Below, piece by piece: positions 8,395 through 17,557 of a stretch of DNA of 64,000 nucleotides. Source of the stretch: Rhodospirillales bacterium (GTDB lineage Bacteria; Pseudomonadota; Alphaproteobacteria; BOG-932; Roseiterribacteraceae); the NCBI GenBank assembly GCA_003165335.1, contig PLTD01000218.1, positions 1 through 64,000 of the forward strand. Reading direction: 5' to 3'. The notes beneath the pieces are model-generated. The model was not told the origin of the DNA, did no database searches, and was given only the letters and a program-made list of their open reading frames with translations. The position numbers and the translations under genes are program-made. The stretch's first letter is position 1, and the number at the start of each line of letters is the position of its first letter.

Positions 8395-8413
8395 TGATGC
8401 CGTTTCGGCATCG
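8395..8413. promoter_or_regulatory. 19-bp palindromic operator-like element, copy B (divergent MFS / oxygenase promoter)
   Basis: TGATGCCGTTTCGGCATCG, with one outer mismatch to the consensus TGATGCCNNNNNGGCATCA. It lies in the 310-nt divergent region, 100 nt upstream of the MFS start and about 193 nt upstream of the oxygenase start at 8606, so one site could control both transcripts. Nothing else was recognised in this gap. Confidence 0.75.
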
Positions 8414-8605
8414 TGCCTCGGCGGGCTGAGCTTTCGCGCGCCCCGATGCGAAATCGGCATCGGATTGCTCTAAAACTTCTGCTAGTGCGAACATGGCGGC
8501 ATCGATAACGTGACCAGGCATTCCCATCGATAAATGGTGAGACGCGAGGGTATGGGCCGCCAGATCCGGCAGCACTCTCAAGTGATCGCGGGAGAGAAAC
8601 AGACT

Positions 8606-9595
8606 GTGGCTAATCGCTTTCCGATCGTCGATCTCGCTGCGTTTTCCGCCAAAGGAACAGCCGGCCGACGGGAGATTGCGGCAACTATCGACGAAGTTTG
8701 CCGCGATATTGGCTTTCTACTGATCACCGGGCACGGCGTTCCGCAAGGCGTTATTCACCGGATGCATGAGGTTTCGGCTCAGTTTTTTTCCCAACCGTTG
8801 CATTACAAACGCCAATGGGAGGTGCCGTCGCTCCAGGATATCGGGTGGAAGGGACCGGAATCGTCATATCTCGCTGATACGCTGACCCCGGGTGCGGACG
8901 GTTCAAAGTCACAGGATCGAAAGGAAAGTTTCGGTATGGGTCCGCTCAGCACGCCGGACGGATTATCTCCAGACGAAGCCGTCTATTTTTCGAAGAACGT
9001 CTATCCGGACGCGCCACCGCAATTCCGTGAAGTGTGCGAGGAATATTACTCCGAGTTGGAGGGGCTTTCGAAAAGGCTTCTGGAAATTATCGCCGTCAGC
9101 CTCGGTCTCGATGACGATTTTTTTGTACCGCGGCTCGATCGGCACACCAGCGACCTGGTGGTGAATTACTATCCGGCACAGGACTGTTCGCCCAATCCGG
9201 GGCATCTGCGGGCCGGGGCTCATACCGACTTCGGCACCATAACCATACTCAACACCGGCGACGATCCGGGGGGGCTTCAGGTTCTCGACAAGACCGGAAC
9301 ATGGCTCGACATCGTCCCGACGTCAGATCTGTTCGTGATGAATATAGGTGATTTGATGGCCCAGTGGACGAACGACCGGTGGGTTTCGACGCTCCACCGT
9401 GTCGTAAACTCGAAGGGTGCCGGAGCCAAAAATGCGCGGCAGTCCATAGCCTTTTTTACACAGCCCAACTATCACACATCTGTCTCGTGCCTACCGACAT
9501 GCTCGGGCCCGGGTAATCCTCCGAAATATGCTCCGGTTGTTTCCGGCGAACATATTTCACTTAAGCTCGCGCGATTACGCGGCCTGGCAGCCTAA
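8606..9595 (+). CDS. Isopenicillin N synthase-family Fe(II)/2-oxoglutarate-type oxygenase, paralogue 1
   Basis: A 329-residue protein with the N-terminal DIOX_N block (FPIVDLAAFSAK..., CRDIGFLLITGHGVP, RQWEVPSLQDIG) and the C-terminal jelly-roll with iron ligands His206 and Asp208 (AHTDFGTITIL) and His264 (STLHRVVN), plus the RQS motif at 278-280 that binds the 2-oxoglutarate carboxylate. The family includes thymine-7-hydroxylase and isopenicillin N synthase; in this purine cluster hydroxylation or demethylation of a heterocycle is a reasonable guess. GTG 8606 is chosen for its GGGAGAG ribosome-binding site and because the paralogues start at the same point relative to PIVDLA. It heads a run of four plus-strand genes to 12154. 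Confidence 0.88.
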   Translation: MANRFPIVDLAAFSAKGTAGRREIAATIDEVCRDIGFLLITGHGVPQGVIHRMHEVSAQFFSQPLHYKRQWEVPSLQDIGWKGPESSYLADTLTPGADGSKSQDRKESFGMGPLSTPDGLSPDEAVYFSKNVYPDAPPQFREVCEEYYSELEGLSKRLLEIIAVSLGLDDDFFVPRLDRHTSDLVVNYYPAQDCSPNPGHLRAGAHTDFGTITILNTGDDPGGLQVLDKTGTWLDIVPTSDLFVMNIGDLMAQWTNDRWVSTLHRVVNSKGAGAKNARQSIAFFTQPNYHTSVSCLPTCSGPGNPPKYAPVVSGEHISLKLARLRGLAA

Positions 9596-9671
9596 CCGGT
9601 GATGTTGATTCAACTTAAGGTATCGAAGGGGCGACGGAATTGAGCACCCACATCCCATCCGGGGAGCCATC

Positions 9672-10574
9672 GTGACGTCAAACGAAATTGCCGAGCTATT
9701 TCCCGCAGAGATTTCAGGCGAATGGATCGTGGTTGCTTCGGCCGCCGATCTGCAACCGGGGACGACATTGATTGTCCGTATCGCCGAGCGGAATCTGCGC
9801 CTTCAGAGATCGATGGACGGACATCTATCTGCACAATTATCGGCAGCTTCCGATCGTCCGGAACCGCGCATTCACCTTCAGACCGCATATAGCTTCATTT
9901 GGTTTTGCTTCGGCGCCCCCAATAAGCCCCTCTTTTTGTTGCCCGAGTATGCGCAAACCGACGGTCGTATCGTCGAATGCGGGTCGTTTGGCGTGCGCAC
10001 GTCCCCGCTACGGGCGGTAGAGAATTTTCTTGATATGGGACATTTTCCCTATGTCCACACGGACATTTTGGGAGCGGAGCCGCGCACGGAGGTGAATGCC
10101 TATCGCATTGAGTTGCGGGAAACTGTGGACGAGCTGTGGGCGATCGATTGTCGCTTTCACCAACCGAAAGCAGCGGCCGGCGCTGCGACGGCTCAAGAGA
10201 CAGACTATACCTATCGCGTCGTGTCGCCGTTCAATGTGATTCTATACAAATCACCGCCCGCTCCCCACACTGGTAACGACGTAATCTGTCTGTTCATCCA
10301 GCCGTTGGCAGAGCAACAACTGCGGGCACATCTTCTCATGGTGCTGAAGGATGACACGAGCACGATGTCGGGCATGATCGCTTTTCAGCAACTGATTTTC
10401 GGCCAGGACAAGCCGATTCTCGAGAACCATATTCCGCTCCTTTTGCCGCTCATCGGCCAGTCGGAAAAGCCGGCTCGTGCCGACGCAATGTCGATGGCCT
10501 ACCGTCGCTGGCTCCTGGCAAAAAACTGGACCTATGGGACTCAACGTTTCGCGCAAAACAGCAAGGCTGCTTGA
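9672..10574 (+). CDS. Rieske-less ring-hydroxylating-type oxygenase catalytic subunit, paralogue 1 (NdmC-like)
   Basis: This 300-residue protein has the catalytic domain of a Rieske non-haem iron oxygenase: VENFLDMGHFPYVHTDILG near residue 115 gives the D-x2-H-x4-H iron ligands, and IFGQDKPILENHIP supplies the third, acidic ligand region. The N-terminal 75 residues keep the outer strands of a Rieske barrel (EWIVVASAADLQPGT, LIVRIAERNLRLQR, SFIWFCFGAP) but the C-x-H and C-x2-H cluster-binding loops are gone, so it cannot hold a [2Fe-2S] centre. It must receive electrons from a separate Rieske protein, for which 21599-22291 is the local candidate. A close paralogue is at 22294-23163. NdmC of caffeine degraders is built the same way. 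GTG start with GGGGAG upstream. Confidence 0.82.
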   Translation: MTSNEIAELFPAEISGEWIVVASAADLQPGTTLIVRIAERNLRLQRSMDGHLSAQLSAASDRPEPRIHLQTAYSFIWFCFGAPNKPLFLLPEYAQTDGRIVECGSFGVRTSPLRAVENFLDMGHFPYVHTDILGAEPRTEVNAYRIELRETVDELWAIDCRFHQPKAAAGAATAQETDYTYRVVSPFNVILYKSPPAPHTGNDVICLFIQPLAEQQLRAHLLMVLKDDTSTMSGMIAFQQLIFGQDKPILENHIPLLLPLIGQSEKPARADAMSMAYRRWLLAKNWTYGTQRFAQNSKAA

Positions 10575-10603
10575 TTAGCTCTTCCCCCAAAACAGGTGAT
10601 TCC

Positions 10604-11086
10604 ATGAGCCGAGACTCCGACCTGGCCTATCTTCGCTTGGCGACTGAGGTGGCTGCCAAGGCAAAGGCCAAAGGCAATCATCCCTTCGGGGCGGTCCTTG
10701 TCGATACTGAAGGCAATGTCTTGGCCGAAGGCGAAAATACCATTCTGACTGACCGCGGGCCCGGCCACGCCGAGACAAACCTGGCACGTTTCGCGGCCCG
10801 GGAATTTTCAGCGGACGTTCTGGCGACCAGCACTCTTTATACCTCGGTCGAGCCTTGCTGCATGTGTGCAGGCACAATCTATTGGGCGGGAATCGGTGCG
10901 GTCGTGTTCGGAATGACCGAACATCGGCTTCTCGAACTCACCAACGGAGACCCGGAAAACCTAACGCAGAATCTTCCGTCACGTACGGTGTTCGCAGCCG
11001 GCCAGCGCAAAGTTGAAGTCCGCGGACCATTCGACGAACTCGCCGACGAGATCGCCGAAGCCCATATCGGATTTTGGAATCATTGA
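10604..11086 (+). CDS. Guanine deaminase, cytidine-deaminase-fold type
   Basis: A 160-residue nucleoside-deaminase-fold protein with both zinc motifs: GPGHAETNLARF (H-A-E, histidine ligand and catalytic glutamate) and SVEPCCMCAGTIYWAG (P-C-x2-C ligands). Length, the AYLRLATEVAAKAKAKGNHPFGAVLV start and the C-terminal tail ending HIGFWNH resemble the small bacterial guanine deaminases of the B. subtilis GuaD type rather than tRNA adenosine deaminases. It would hydrolyse guanine to xanthine and ammonia in the cytosol. ATG 10604 is preferred to an in-frame ATG at 10571, which precedes a non-conserved stretch; ACAGGTGA lies 8 nt before it. It sits between two oxygenase genes on the same strand. 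A related activity such as deamination of a modified guanine is possible. Confidence 0.85.
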   Translation: MSRDSDLAYLRLATEVAAKAKAKGNHPFGAVLVDTEGNVLAEGENTILTDRGPGHAETNLARFAAREFSADVLATSTLYTSVEPCCMCAGTIYWAGIGAVVFGMTEHRLLELTNGDPENLTQNLPSRTVFAAGQRKVEVRGPFDELADEIAEAHIGFWNH

Positions 11087-11170
11087 AGCGAACGTCGACG
11101 ATCGGGACAAGCAGGTTTGGCAGCCGTAACAACCGGTAACGGTACCCGCCACTATAGCGAAGGCGGTTCA

Positions 11171-12154
11171 GTGCCGCGTGGGGTAGATTTCTCCCAGATA
11201 CCTCTTATCGACTTTGCTCTGATGATGAGTGATCGCCGGGCCGACAAGCTTCGGGTCGCGGCGGAGATTCGCGCGGCCTGTGTCGATGTCGGCTTTTTCT
11301 ACCTCGTCAATCACGGTGTCGATGCATCGTTGCGGGACAGGGCGTTTGCTGCGGCGAAACGGTTTTTTGACCAACCGCTGGCGGCAAAATCGGAAATCCA
11401 CATCAGCCAATCACCGCACCTGCGTGGTTATACGCCGATTCTGGAAGAAAATTTCGACACGGCGAATGGCAAGGGCGACCTTAAAGAGTCCTTCGACATG
11501 GCGCTCGAGGTGCCGCTCACCCATCCGATCCTCAGCAGTGATCAGGGCCTATACGGACCGAATGTCTGGCCGGCCGGCGATCCGGCGTTTCAATCCCACA
11601 TTTACGAATATTTTGAGGCGATGCTGCAGTTAAGCCTGCGCCTGCTGCAGGGGTTCGCGCTGGCGCTCGACTTGGCGGAGGATTATTTCGACCCCCTCGT
11701 CCGAATGCCGCTCGCCTCGATGCGCTTGTTGCATTATCCCACTCAGCCGGATTGCGCGCCGGAGGGACAGATCGGCGCCGGCGCACACAGCGATTATGAA
11801 TGTTTCACCATCTTGGCACAGGATGATGTCGGCGGCTTGCAGGTGCTGAATTTGCGCGGTGAGTGGGTAGCCGCACCACCGATTCGCGGCAGCTTTGTCG
11901 TCAATATCGCCGATATGATGTCGCGTTGGTCGAATAACCGATTTGTCTCTACCGTTCACCGCGTTGTTAACACTGGCGATCGCGAACGATATTCGATCCC
12001 ATTTTTCTTCGGCCCATCCTACGACACCGTAATCGCTCCCCTCCCAAGTTGTGTCAGCAGTGAACACCCTGCTGGGTACCCGCCGATTCTCGCTGGCCAC
12101 TATCTCGAAGGTCGTTTCGCGGCGACCTATAGTCATCTCAATGAAGGGGGTTGA
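11171..12154 (+). CDS. Isopenicillin N synthase-family Fe(II)/2-oxoglutarate-type oxygenase, paralogue 2
   Basis: A 327-residue DIOX_N/2OG-FeII protein. It has the N-terminal IPLIDFALMM and ACVDVGFFYLVNHGV blocks, the family segment SPHLRGYTPILEENFD, iron ligands His206 and Asp208 (GAHSDYECFTIL) and His263 (STVHRVVN), and the RYS 2-oxoglutarate-binding motif at 273-275. It resembles paralogue 4 at 62868 (HLVGYVGMGEEN, GAHTDHECFTIL) more than paralogue 1. GTG 11171 follows an AAGGCGG ribosome-binding site and matches the paralogue starts; an in-frame TTG at 11117 would add 18 residues. Substrate unknown; heterocycle hydroxylation is inferred from context. The 263 nt to the TonB receptor contain operator copy C. 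Confidence 0.86.
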   Translation: MPRGVDFSQIPLIDFALMMSDRRADKLRVAAEIRAACVDVGFFYLVNHGVDASLRDRAFAAAKRFFDQPLAAKSEIHISQSPHLRGYTPILEENFDTANGKGDLKESFDMALEVPLTHPILSSDQGLYGPNVWPAGDPAFQSHIYEYFEAMLQLSLRLLQGFALALDLAEDYFDPLVRMPLASMRLLHYPTQPDCAPEGQIGAGAHSDYECFTILAQDDVGGLQVLNLRGEWVAAPPIRGSFVVNIADMMSRWSNNRFVSTVHRVVNTGDRERYSIPFFFGPSYDTVIAPLPSCVSSEHPAGYPPILAGHYLEGRFAATYSHLNEGG

Positions 12155-12203
12155 TGAGCATCGCGGGCTCGGCCGGAATGGAGGTAGAAGGGAACGATCC
12201 GAG

Positions 12204-12222
12204 TGATGCTAAAATGGCATCA
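12204..12222. promoter_or_regulatory. 19-bp palindromic operator-like element, copy C (upstream of TonB receptor)
   Basis: TGATGCTAAAATGGCATCA, with TGATGC/GCATCA arms and the same length and spacing as copies A, B and D. It is about 196 nt upstream of the TonB receptor start and also upstream of the following BMP transporter genes. No terminator was recognised between the oxygenase stop and this site. Confidence 0.72.
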
Positions 12223-12417
12223 GGCCGCGCGAAATATTCTGCTGTTGCGAGCGGCACTGCGTGCGTATTCTGATAAGCAAGGCCAGACATAAAAAAGGGG
12301 AAGGCGAGTTGGGTTGACGAGACGAAGGTCTCACCTGCCACACTATGAAAGCGTTGCTGGACTTGGGTGCTGCTATCGCAACGACGATAAAAACGAATAT
12401 TTTGCAGGAGTGATCGG

Positions 12418-14763
12418 ATGTCAGCCAAAAAACACAAAAGACTCGCAAAGCGCCTGTTCGCCTCAGCCTCGGTAATTTGTCTCGCTGCAATCAATTCCGC
12501 TCTCGCCCAAGATCAGCCATCCGCATCGCCAACTGGCGGCGCGCTTGAGGAAATCGTGGTCGTCGCGCAAAAGCGCCAAGTCAACATTCAAAAAGCACCC
12601 GAAGCGATCACGGCCGTTTCGGGGGTGCAAATGGATCAAGCAAATGTTGTTGATCCAGTCGATCTGAACGGTCAGGTTCCCAGTCTGGTCATCACGACCA
12701 GCGAAGGTTTTAACAATAGCGTCGCCATCCGTGGCGTCGGCTTTAACGTGCCGCAAAACGATGCGGCGCAACCGTCGGTCTCGTACCATATCGATGGCAT
12801 CTACATTGCCAATCCTGTCGCGCTCGGCACAGGCTTCCTTGATGTTGATCATGTCGAAGTCTTGCGAGGGCCGCAGGGGACCGTGTTTGGACAAAACTCG
12901 GTCGGTGGGGCGATCAATGTGATCTCTAAACTGCCGACGACGGACGATATCAACGGATTCACGGACCTCAGCGTTGGTAGCTACAATCTGGTGCGGTTCC
13001 GGGGTGCGCTGAACGTGCCGGTCAACGACGAGTTCGCCATTCGCGCTTCGATCGACCAGGACCGGCATGACGGCTACGCCAACGCGACTCAGGTCCCCGG
13101 CACGAACGGACACTACGACCTCAGCAACAACGATAGCGTCCATGCGCGTCTTCAATTCCTGTGGAAACCGACCGATGATTTCAGCGCTCTGATTCGCGCC
13201 GAATATGCCGATGCCGACAATCATGAAGCCGAATTCAAAAACATCCTCGACCCCAATCCGAACCCCTATCAGGAATCGTCGGATTGGCCGGGTCGGTTCA
13301 TGTACCGCCAGGAAGTTTATAGCGCGACCCTGACTTACAACTTGCCCTTTGCCAGTTTGAAGTCTTTGACCAGTTGGCAGTCGGTCAAACAGTCGGGCTC
13401 GGTGAACGAAGACGGCTTATCCACGGCGCTTGCATCTGCTATTTCGCCGAATTTTTACCACGATGTTGAATTCTTCTTCCACAAGTCTGAGGCAATCACT
13501 CAGGAAGTGGATCTGAGTTCTTTGCCGGGTGGCGATCTCGATTGGATTGTCGGCGCGTTCTTTTTGAATTCAAAAGAAAAGGTCGGCTACGATCAATATT
13601 CGGTTACGCCCGCAGACCCGTATGCCGCGAATCAATTAAGTGCTTCGGCAGTCACCGGAAATTTCGACAATCTCTACTTCCAGTCCGCCTCGAGACTTTA
13701 CCGGCAGTCATACTCATTCTACGGGCAAAGCACCTATCACTTCACCGACTATCTGCGTTTCACCGGCGGTGTGCGTTACACTCATGATTCGGATCGCACT
13801 GAGATCAGCGATTTCTTTAGTGCCCAGCCGATCATCGTATCGCAAAGCGCCAATGTCCTGACCGGCAAGGCCGAAATCGATTTGGATTTGACCTCCAACA
13901 ACATGCTCTATGCCAGCTTTACGACCGGCTTCAAGCCCGGCGGCGGCAATATTTCGCCTGCACCCCAGGTGGTCCCATTCGAGTTTAAACCCGAAGATAT
14001 AAAGTCGTATGAAATCGGATCAAAAAATTCGTTCATGGACAATAAGATCAGAGTAAATACTGCTGCGTTCTACTACCAATATAATAACTTGCAGTACGAA
14101 GCTGAGGATCTGGCAACCTATCAGGGCGGAGTCGCGAATATTCCCAGCGCCGACATCTATGGCGCTGAGGCGGAGTTGTCGTATTTGCTGCCCTACAATC
14201 TTCGGTTGGATACCAACCTGACCATCGAAAAGGGAGAGATCACCTCTCACTTCCTGGCACTGGACAATGTCGCGGGAAATGCGGCGAACGCTCTCGCCCT
14301 ATCGCAGGGTGTTAATTTGGACGGGATTTTCCCCGGACCAAACGGCTATGCGCCGTCGGATTTGGCACTATTTAAGCAGTATCGCGGTCCGGCATATCAC
14401 GACGTCTATGGTAACAGCCCGCCGATGCTTCCCGAGATCACGGCATCAGCAACCTTGAGCCACACACTCGATTTTGCGGACACTTCACAATTGCTTTCGC
14501 GCGTTGAAGTCCAATATCGCGACAGCTTCTCCAACACGGTCTTCGGGAACAGCCCGATATATACGGCCCCCTCTTACGTCTTGTGGAATCTGTATTTCGA
14601 TTACTCGTTTGCCGATGAAAATTGGGATGCTTCCTTCGCCATCGACAATGTCTTCAACAAGGCTGCTGTCGTTTCTCAATTCACCAACCAGTACGGCGGT
14701 GAGACCTCACGCTCCTACGAGGCACCCCGGCAGTTTATCGTTCGCCTCGGGTATAAATTCTGA
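12418..14763 (+). CDS. TonB-dependent outer-membrane receptor
   Basis: A 781-residue receptor with a signal peptide ending near NSALAQ and the sphingomonad-type plug start GALEEIVVVAQKRQVNIQKAPEAITAVSG. The plug domain carries NSVAIRGVGFN, SYHIDGIYI and VEVLRGPQGTVFGQNSVGGAINVISK, and the barrel ends YEAPRQFIVRLGYKF with the terminal aromatic expected for BAM-dependent insertion. It would take up a substrate too large or scarce for porins, energised by TonB-ExbBD (not in the window). It lies upstream of and codirectional with the BMP-type ABC importer, so outer- and inner-membrane uptake of the same purine-like compound is likely. The upstream region carries operator copy C; GCAGGAG precedes the ATG. 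Confidence 0.93.
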   Translation: MSAKKHKRLAKRLFASASVICLAAINSALAQDQPSASPTGGALEEIVVVAQKRQVNIQKAPEAITAVSGVQMDQANVVDPVDLNGQVPSLVITTSEGFNNSVAIRGVGFNVPQNDAAQPSVSYHIDGIYIANPVALGTGFLDVDHVEVLRGPQGTVFGQNSVGGAINVISKLPTTDDINGFTDLSVGSYNLVRFRGALNVPVNDEFAIRASIDQDRHDGYANATQVPGTNGHYDLSNNDSVHARLQFLWKPTDDFSALIRAEYADADNHEAEFKNILDPNPNPYQESSDWPGRFMYRQEVYSATLTYNLPFASLKSLTSWQSVKQSGSVNEDGLSTALASAISPNFYHDVEFFFHKSEAITQEVDLSSLPGGDLDWIVGAFFLNSKEKVGYDQYSVTPADPYAANQLSASAVTGNFDNLYFQSASRLYRQSYSFYGQSTYHFTDYLRFTGGVRYTHDSDRTEISDFFSAQPIIVSQSANVLTGKAEIDLDLTSNNMLYASFTTGFKPGGGNISPAPQVVPFEFKPEDIKSYEIGSKNSFMDNKIRVNTAAFYYQYNNLQYEAEDLATYQGGVANIPSADIYGAEAELSYLLPYNLRLDTNLTIEKGEITSHFLALDNVAGNAANALALSQGVNLDGIFPGPNGYAPSDLALFKQYRGPAYHDVYGNSPPMLPEITASATLSHTLDFADTSQLLSRVEVQYRDSFSNTVFGNSPIYTAPSYVLWNLYFDYSFADENWDASFAIDNVFNKAAVVSQFTNQYGGETSRSYEAPRQFIVRLGYKF

Positions 14764-14866
14764 CCGCCCGATGAGACGATCAGCGAGAACTGTTATCGAT
14801 TGATGGGAATACCTGGCGCCGGTCAGATCTTTCTGTACCGGGGCCGGAGTTGGAAGAGCGCATGAC

Positions 14867-15967
14867 ATGATACGTCACCTTTCACGACGCGATCTTATTC
14901 GGTACTGCGGTGCCGCCGGAGCCTGCCTGGCGGCCGGTTACACCTGTTCGGAAGCCAAAGCCGACGAAATTCTCAAAGTCGGAATCGCCTTAGTTTCGCC
15001 GGTTGCAGAAGTCGGTTGGACCAAGCAGCACAGCCTGGGCGTTGCAGCGATAAAGTCCGCAATGGGCGACAGGGTCGAAGTCAATATCATAGACAATGTC
15101 TTTCAGCCCCAGGATGCCGAACGCGTGTTCCGCGGCTTTGCGGCCTCAGGACACAAATTGATATTTGGCACGAGTTTTTCACACGGCGCCCCAATCGCCA
15201 GAGTCGCGCCGCAATTTCCCAATGTCGCTTTCGACTGTTGCGCCGGATCAAAGGTTCTCGGGAATCTCGGTGCGTTCGAGGCAAAATATTATGAGGGTGC
15301 ATTCCTAGGCGGTATCGCTGCCGGGAAGATGTCCAAAGGTGGGAAGTTGGGCTTCATCGGCGGCTTCCCGATTCCCGATATCGTCGGACCGGCAAATGCG
15401 ATCTTGCTCGGTGCACAAAGCGTGCGACCGGAATCTACCTGCAACATAATATTTATGAATTCCTGGTCTGACCCGGGCAAAGAAAAAGAGGCAGCGCTCG
15501 CGCTCATCGCTCAAGGTTGCGACGTGATCTGTGCGATGACAGACAGTCCGGCCGCCGTTCAGGCTGCCGAGCAGAGCGGTGTCTGGTCCACCGGCTATGC
15601 AAGCGACATGAGCAAATTCGCTCCGACAAAGCAATTAACGGCTTTCACCGTCGACTGGAGCAGCATTTACGTTAAAGATGCGCTGGACGTTGTTGCCGGC
15701 AACTGGAAACCGCAATCGCGTTGGCAAGGCCTGAAAGATGGTGTGGTTAAAATGGCGCCCTATGCCGCTGGTATACCCGGTGATGTGCGGGCCATCCTTG
15801 CCAAGGCGGAAGAAGACATAAAGTCCGGTGCACTGCAGCCTTATGCAGGCGAAATCAAGGATCAGGGCGGAGCCATACGTATCGCGAAGGGCGCGGTCAT
15901 GGCGGATGCCGATGTCCGGAGCGCCAACTGGCTCGTAGCTGGCATGCTGGGCCAGATGAAGGGCTGA
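14867..15967 (+). CDS. BMP-family (PnrA-like) purine-type ABC transporter substrate-binding protein
   Basis: The 366-residue protein begins with a twin-arginine-like signal (HLSRRDLIRYCGAAGACLAAG...) and continues with the basic membrane protein fold: LKVGIALVSPVAEVGWTKQHSLGVAAI near residue 37, GHKLIFGTSFSHG, FEAKYYEGAFLGGIAAGKMSK and GCDVICAMTDSPAAVQAAEQ. BMP proteins bind nucleosides, nucleobases or related heterocycles and deliver them to an ABC importer. The next three genes encode its ATPase and two permeases, and the fifth a guanine deaminase, which points to a purine base such as guanine or xanthine as ligand. A cysteine follows the hydrophobic stretch, so lipoprotein anchoring is an alternative to a soluble periplasmic form. 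Confidence 0.9.
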   Translation: MIRHLSRRDLIRYCGAAGACLAAGYTCSEAKADEILKVGIALVSPVAEVGWTKQHSLGVAAIKSAMGDRVEVNIIDNVFQPQDAERVFRGFAASGHKLIFGTSFSHGAPIARVAPQFPNVAFDCCAGSKVLGNLGAFEAKYYEGAFLGGIAAGKMSKGGKLGFIGGFPIPDIVGPANAILLGAQSVRPESTCNIIFMNSWSDPGKEKEAALALIAQGCDVICAMTDSPAAVQAAEQSGVWSTGYASDMSKFAPTKQLTAFTVDWSSIYVKDALDVVAGNWKPQSRWQGLKDGVVKMAPYAAGIPGDVRAILAKAEEDIKSGALQPYAGEIKDQGGAIRIAKGAVMADADVRSANWLVAGMLGQMKG

Positions 15968-16038
15968 AGGAACGATGCAGCGGATCGCATGGCTGTGATA
16001 TCGCGCCGGCGGGCGGTTCGCTGCGGATCGCGAAAGCC

Positions 16039-17556
16039 ATGAGCGCATATCGGCTTGAACTGTGCGGCGTGACCAAGCGTTATCCCGGCATCGTCGCGAA
16101 CGACGGTATTTCACTGCAGGTCGGCCCGGGCGAAATTCATGCCGTGTTGGGCGAAAACGGCGCCGGCAAAAGCACGCTGATGAAGATCATTTACGGCGCC
16201 GTCGAAGCTGACAGCGGCGATGTTTTGTGGAACGGCGAAAAAGTAAAAATCGCAAACCCGGCTGCGGCACGGCGGCTGGGTATAGGGATGGTCTATCAGC
16301 ATTTTTCGCTGTTCGAGTCCGTATCGGTCGTGGAAAACATCGCTGTCGCAATGAGCGGGCGTTTCGATCTTCCAGCACTATCGACACGAATCGTCCGGCT
16401 ATCCGAACGCTATGGTCTACCAGTCGACCCCAACCGGCTTTTACACCATTTGTCGGTTGGCGAGCGGCAACGGGTCGAGATCATCCGTTGTCTTTTGCAA
16501 AATCCGAAGCTGCTGATCCTGGACGAGCCGACCTCGGTTTTGACGCCGCAAGCGGTGCGACGCCTGTTCGAGGTTTTGCGCACTCTTGCGGCGGAAGGTT
16601 GCAGCATTCTCTATATCAGTCACAAGCTCGACGAGATCAGGGAGCTTTGCGACACAGCCACGGTTTTGCGCAGTGGTCGAGTGGTTGGCACCGCCAGTCC
16701 GAAGCTGGTCAGTGCTGCCGAACTGGCTCGATTCATGGTCGGAGCCGAGTTGCCTGATGTGCATCGCGATCCGGTTGCCCTAACCCCTCATCCACGGTTG
16801 GAGGCAATTGGGCTTTCAGCTCGATCCGATGATCCCTTCGGCACCGATCTCAGCGATCTTTCATTGGCGGTGCATGGCGGAGAGATATTGGGAATCGCTG
16901 GCGTCTCCGGAAACGGTCAGGGCGAACTTCTCTCCCTGTTAAGCGGCGAACGAACGGCGAGCGCGGATATGATCCAGCTCGACGGTCAACCCGTCGGAGA
17001 CTTGCCCGTTGCCGATCGACGTGCCCTCGGTGTCGCCTTTGTGCCGGAGGAACGTCTGGGCCGAGGCGCGGTGCCGACAATCAGCCTGGCCGATAACGGT
17101 CTGCTGACCGCTCATGCGGATGGTTTGGTTAAGCGGGGTTTCATCGACCGTCAGCGCGTCGCCGGCTTTGCCAAGGCGATCATCAGTCAATTCGGCGTTA
17201 AATGTACGGGCCCAGCGGCTCTTGCCCATAGCCTATCGGGCGGAAATCTGCAGAAATTTATAGTTGGTCGTGAAATCAGCTTGTCGCCGCGGGTCCTGAT
17301 CGTATCGCAACCGACTTGGGGCGTAGACGTCGCTGCGTCGGCTTTTATCCGCCAAGCGCTTATCGATCTCAGCCGCAGCGGCGCGGCGGTGCTCGTTATT
17401 TCGGAAGAGCTTGAAGAGCTGTTTCAGATAAGCGACCGGATCGCCGTGATCTATCAGGGCCGCCTTTCCCGAGCCACATCGCGCACGGCGACAAATGTAG
17501 AAGAAATCGGCCTGCTGATGGCGGGGGTCGGTCCGGCCTTCCAGACGGCGGCGTGA
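16039..17556 (+). CDS. BMP-type ABC importer ATPase, two fused nucleotide-binding domains
   Basis: A 505-residue double ATPase like those of the ribose/purine-nucleoside importers. Domain 1 has Walker A GENGAGKST, the signature LSVGERQRVEI, Walker B LLILDEPTSVL and switch histidine ISHKLDEI. Domain 2 has a degenerate Walker A (GVSGNGQGELLSLLSG), signature LSGGNLQKFIVGREIS and an altered Walker B with SQPTWGVDV where a glutamate would be expected. One good and one degenerate site is usual for this family. It powers uptake of the ligand bound by the protein encoded just upstream, working with the permeases at 17558 and 18622. It is 1 nt from the next gene. Confidence 0.93.
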   Translation: MSAYRLELCGVTKRYPGIVANDGISLQVGPGEIHAVLGENGAGKSTLMKIIYGAVEADSGDVLWNGEKVKIANPAAARRLGIGMVYQHFSLFESVSVVENIAVAMSGRFDLPALSTRIVRLSERYGLPVDPNRLLHHLSVGERQRVEIIRCLLQNPKLLILDEPTSVLTPQAVRRLFEVLRTLAAEGCSILYISHKLDEIRELCDTATVLRSGRVVGTASPKLVSAAELARFMVGAELPDVHRDPVALTPHPRLEAIGLSARSDDPFGTDLSDLSLAVHGGEILGIAGVSGNGQGELLSLLSGERTASADMIQLDGQPVGDLPVADRRALGVAFVPEERLGRGAVPTISLADNGLLTAHADGLVKRGFIDRQRVAGFAKAIISQFGVKCTGPAALAHSLSGGNLQKFIVGREISLSPRVLIVSQPTWGVDVAASAFIRQALIDLSRSGAAVLVISEELEELFQISDRIAVIYQGRLSRATSRTATNVEEIGLLMAGVGPAFQTAA

Positions 17557-17557
17557 C

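Noticed and set aside
12463-13224. Long minus-strand open frame (253 codons) inside the TonB receptor gene
   Set aside because: It is antisense to a complete receptor with clear plug motifs, has no family-like segment and no ribosome-binding site.
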